From the NCBI GenBank assembly GCA_030544235.1, contig CM060481.1, positions 19,441,892 through 19,505,891 on the forward strand: DNA of 64,000 nucleotides. Reading direction: 5' to 3'. This DNA comes from Lepturacanthus savala (lineage: Eukaryota > Chordata > Actinopteri > Scombriformes > Trichiuridae). The translations under genes and the position numbers were made by a program. Within the stretch, counting starts at the first letter, position 1. Each line of letters starts with the position of its first letter. Positions 63,115 to 64,000 of this stretch are shown here, piece after piece. Below the pieces are notes generated by a model. That model did no database searches and was not told the origin of the DNA. It saw nothing but the letters and a program-made list of their open reading frames with translations.

Positions 63115-64000
63115 GTAAGACATGGCCATGAATCACAGCAATGTTGTACATTATTGTAAGGAAAGAAAACATTGAGAAATGAATCGCCTTAGGGAAACAG
63201 GTGCAACTGAAACACCACCAGAGATTAGCAGCTTGTGTGTTCGTCTCATCAGTCACGTGAAAATCCTCACATATCTGTCAAATATACTCATGCGTATTGC
63301 TGTTGTTTGCACTCTGTTCTGCTCTGGCTTCTATCAGGTGTTAAATACCTTCCTCTTATTAATTCTTTCCAAAGATGATAACACTTCTCAAAAGTGACTC
63401 ATCGTGTTGCTATGGTATACAAAAGCACACATGCAGTCAGAGGCCTCGGTTATGTTTTGAGATTATTTGCTGGGACGATAATTGTGTTTAGTTCTGTGGT
63501 TATGAATGATTAAAAAAAGTCCCAAGAAAGTATCATATCCCATGCAGTACAGAGGAAATCTCTTTCCAGGCTGCGACTCCATGCTCTTGCATGCGTGGGC
63601 TGAGCTCATGGGGCATATGGTAGTCTGCACTCGATGTTAAACACTTTAACATAAAGACTATGGTCTACACTGAAGAAATGAAAGAAGAAATGAAAACAAG
63701 GATGGGAAGTTCCTCTAGCAACCCTTCCCATGGCCTCTTGCTTTTGAAAATGTTCAAGACAAGACAAGAAAGAAGATAGAGCTATTTGTTAGTTTCTCTA
63801 TCGCTAATAGTTCTGGTAATGTTTTCATTGGAAGTGATAACTTTGGTCTCTTTGGGTAACTGATGACGTAACATAATTTCTAGATTTTGCTTCTGGCTTT
63901 AGTGATAAAATCGTTGTTGACCAAGAGCTGGTATTTCTTTGTTGCTTCTGTTTCGGTCAGGTGACTGCTCTTCTTCCTGCTTTTCACTTGCTAAGAAATA
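63115..64000 (+). other. myo9b: myo9b intron after coding exon 3 (incomplete)
   Basis: No exon is seen before the window ends. The next expected residues (AFGNAKT-type switch-I region) are not found in any frame. Confidence 0.8.

Overview
The window comes from a vertebrate nuclear genome, almost certainly a ray-finned fish and probably a spiny-rayed (percomorph) teleost. The evidence is intron-split vertebrate genes, long A+T-rich non-coding stretches, abundant microsatellites, and interspersed repeats of types I recognise from percomorph genomes. Protein-coding content is low. Nearly all short open frames look like chance or microsatellite translations.

Layout. Bases 1 to about 21,250 are intergenic: dispersed repeats (31-240, 7,185-7,700, 10,255-10,740, 20,025-20,285), a degenerate minus-strand L2-like LINE (about 7,900-9,180), a foldback element (18,858-19,092) and a purine-rich to GC-richer block (11,300-12,370). 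Between 21,423 and 24,143 on the + strand lies a complete microRNA cluster in the order mir-23a, mir-27 (27e-like), mir-24. It is identified from full-length mature sequences and matching star arms. The spacing is wider than in the mammalian clusters, and a repeat lies between mir-27 and mir-24. From 24,144 to 34,100 there is intergenic DNA with two long AT arrays and a 22-bp-periodic GATATC element.

On the minus strand, 34,652-35,875 is a full-length single-exon coding region for a sphingosine-1-phosphate receptor, best matched to S1PR4. It has a probable non-coding first exon near 36,750-36,830, a clean 722-bp 5' UTR intron, a PU.1/ETS-type GAGGAAGT motif at the presumed promoter, and a poly(A) signal at 34,122-34,127.

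From about 41,400 the + strand appears to carry the 5' end of myo9b (unconventional myosin IXb, a motor-RhoGAP). There is a CpG-rich candidate non-coding exon 1 (donor after 41,836), a putative 19.4-kb intron 1 full of repeats, and then three certain coding exons (61,338-61,495; 61,645-61,864; 62,605-63,114). These encode the first 296 residues: the Ras-associating domain and the start of the motor, including the P-loop. The gene continues beyond the window.

The mammalian counterparts of all three loci (MIR23A cluster, S1PR4, MYO9B) lie on human 19p13, so this looks like a conserved syntenic block. The genes are not an operon. s1pr4 and myo9b are divergently transcribed about 4.6 kb apart, and the microRNA cluster is upstream on the same strand as myo9b. 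I found no clearly novel genetic system. The less ordinary items are several foldback and inverted-repeat structures, a 44-bp tandem array apparently split by a repeat insertion, and a possible spliced primary transcript for the microRNA cluster.
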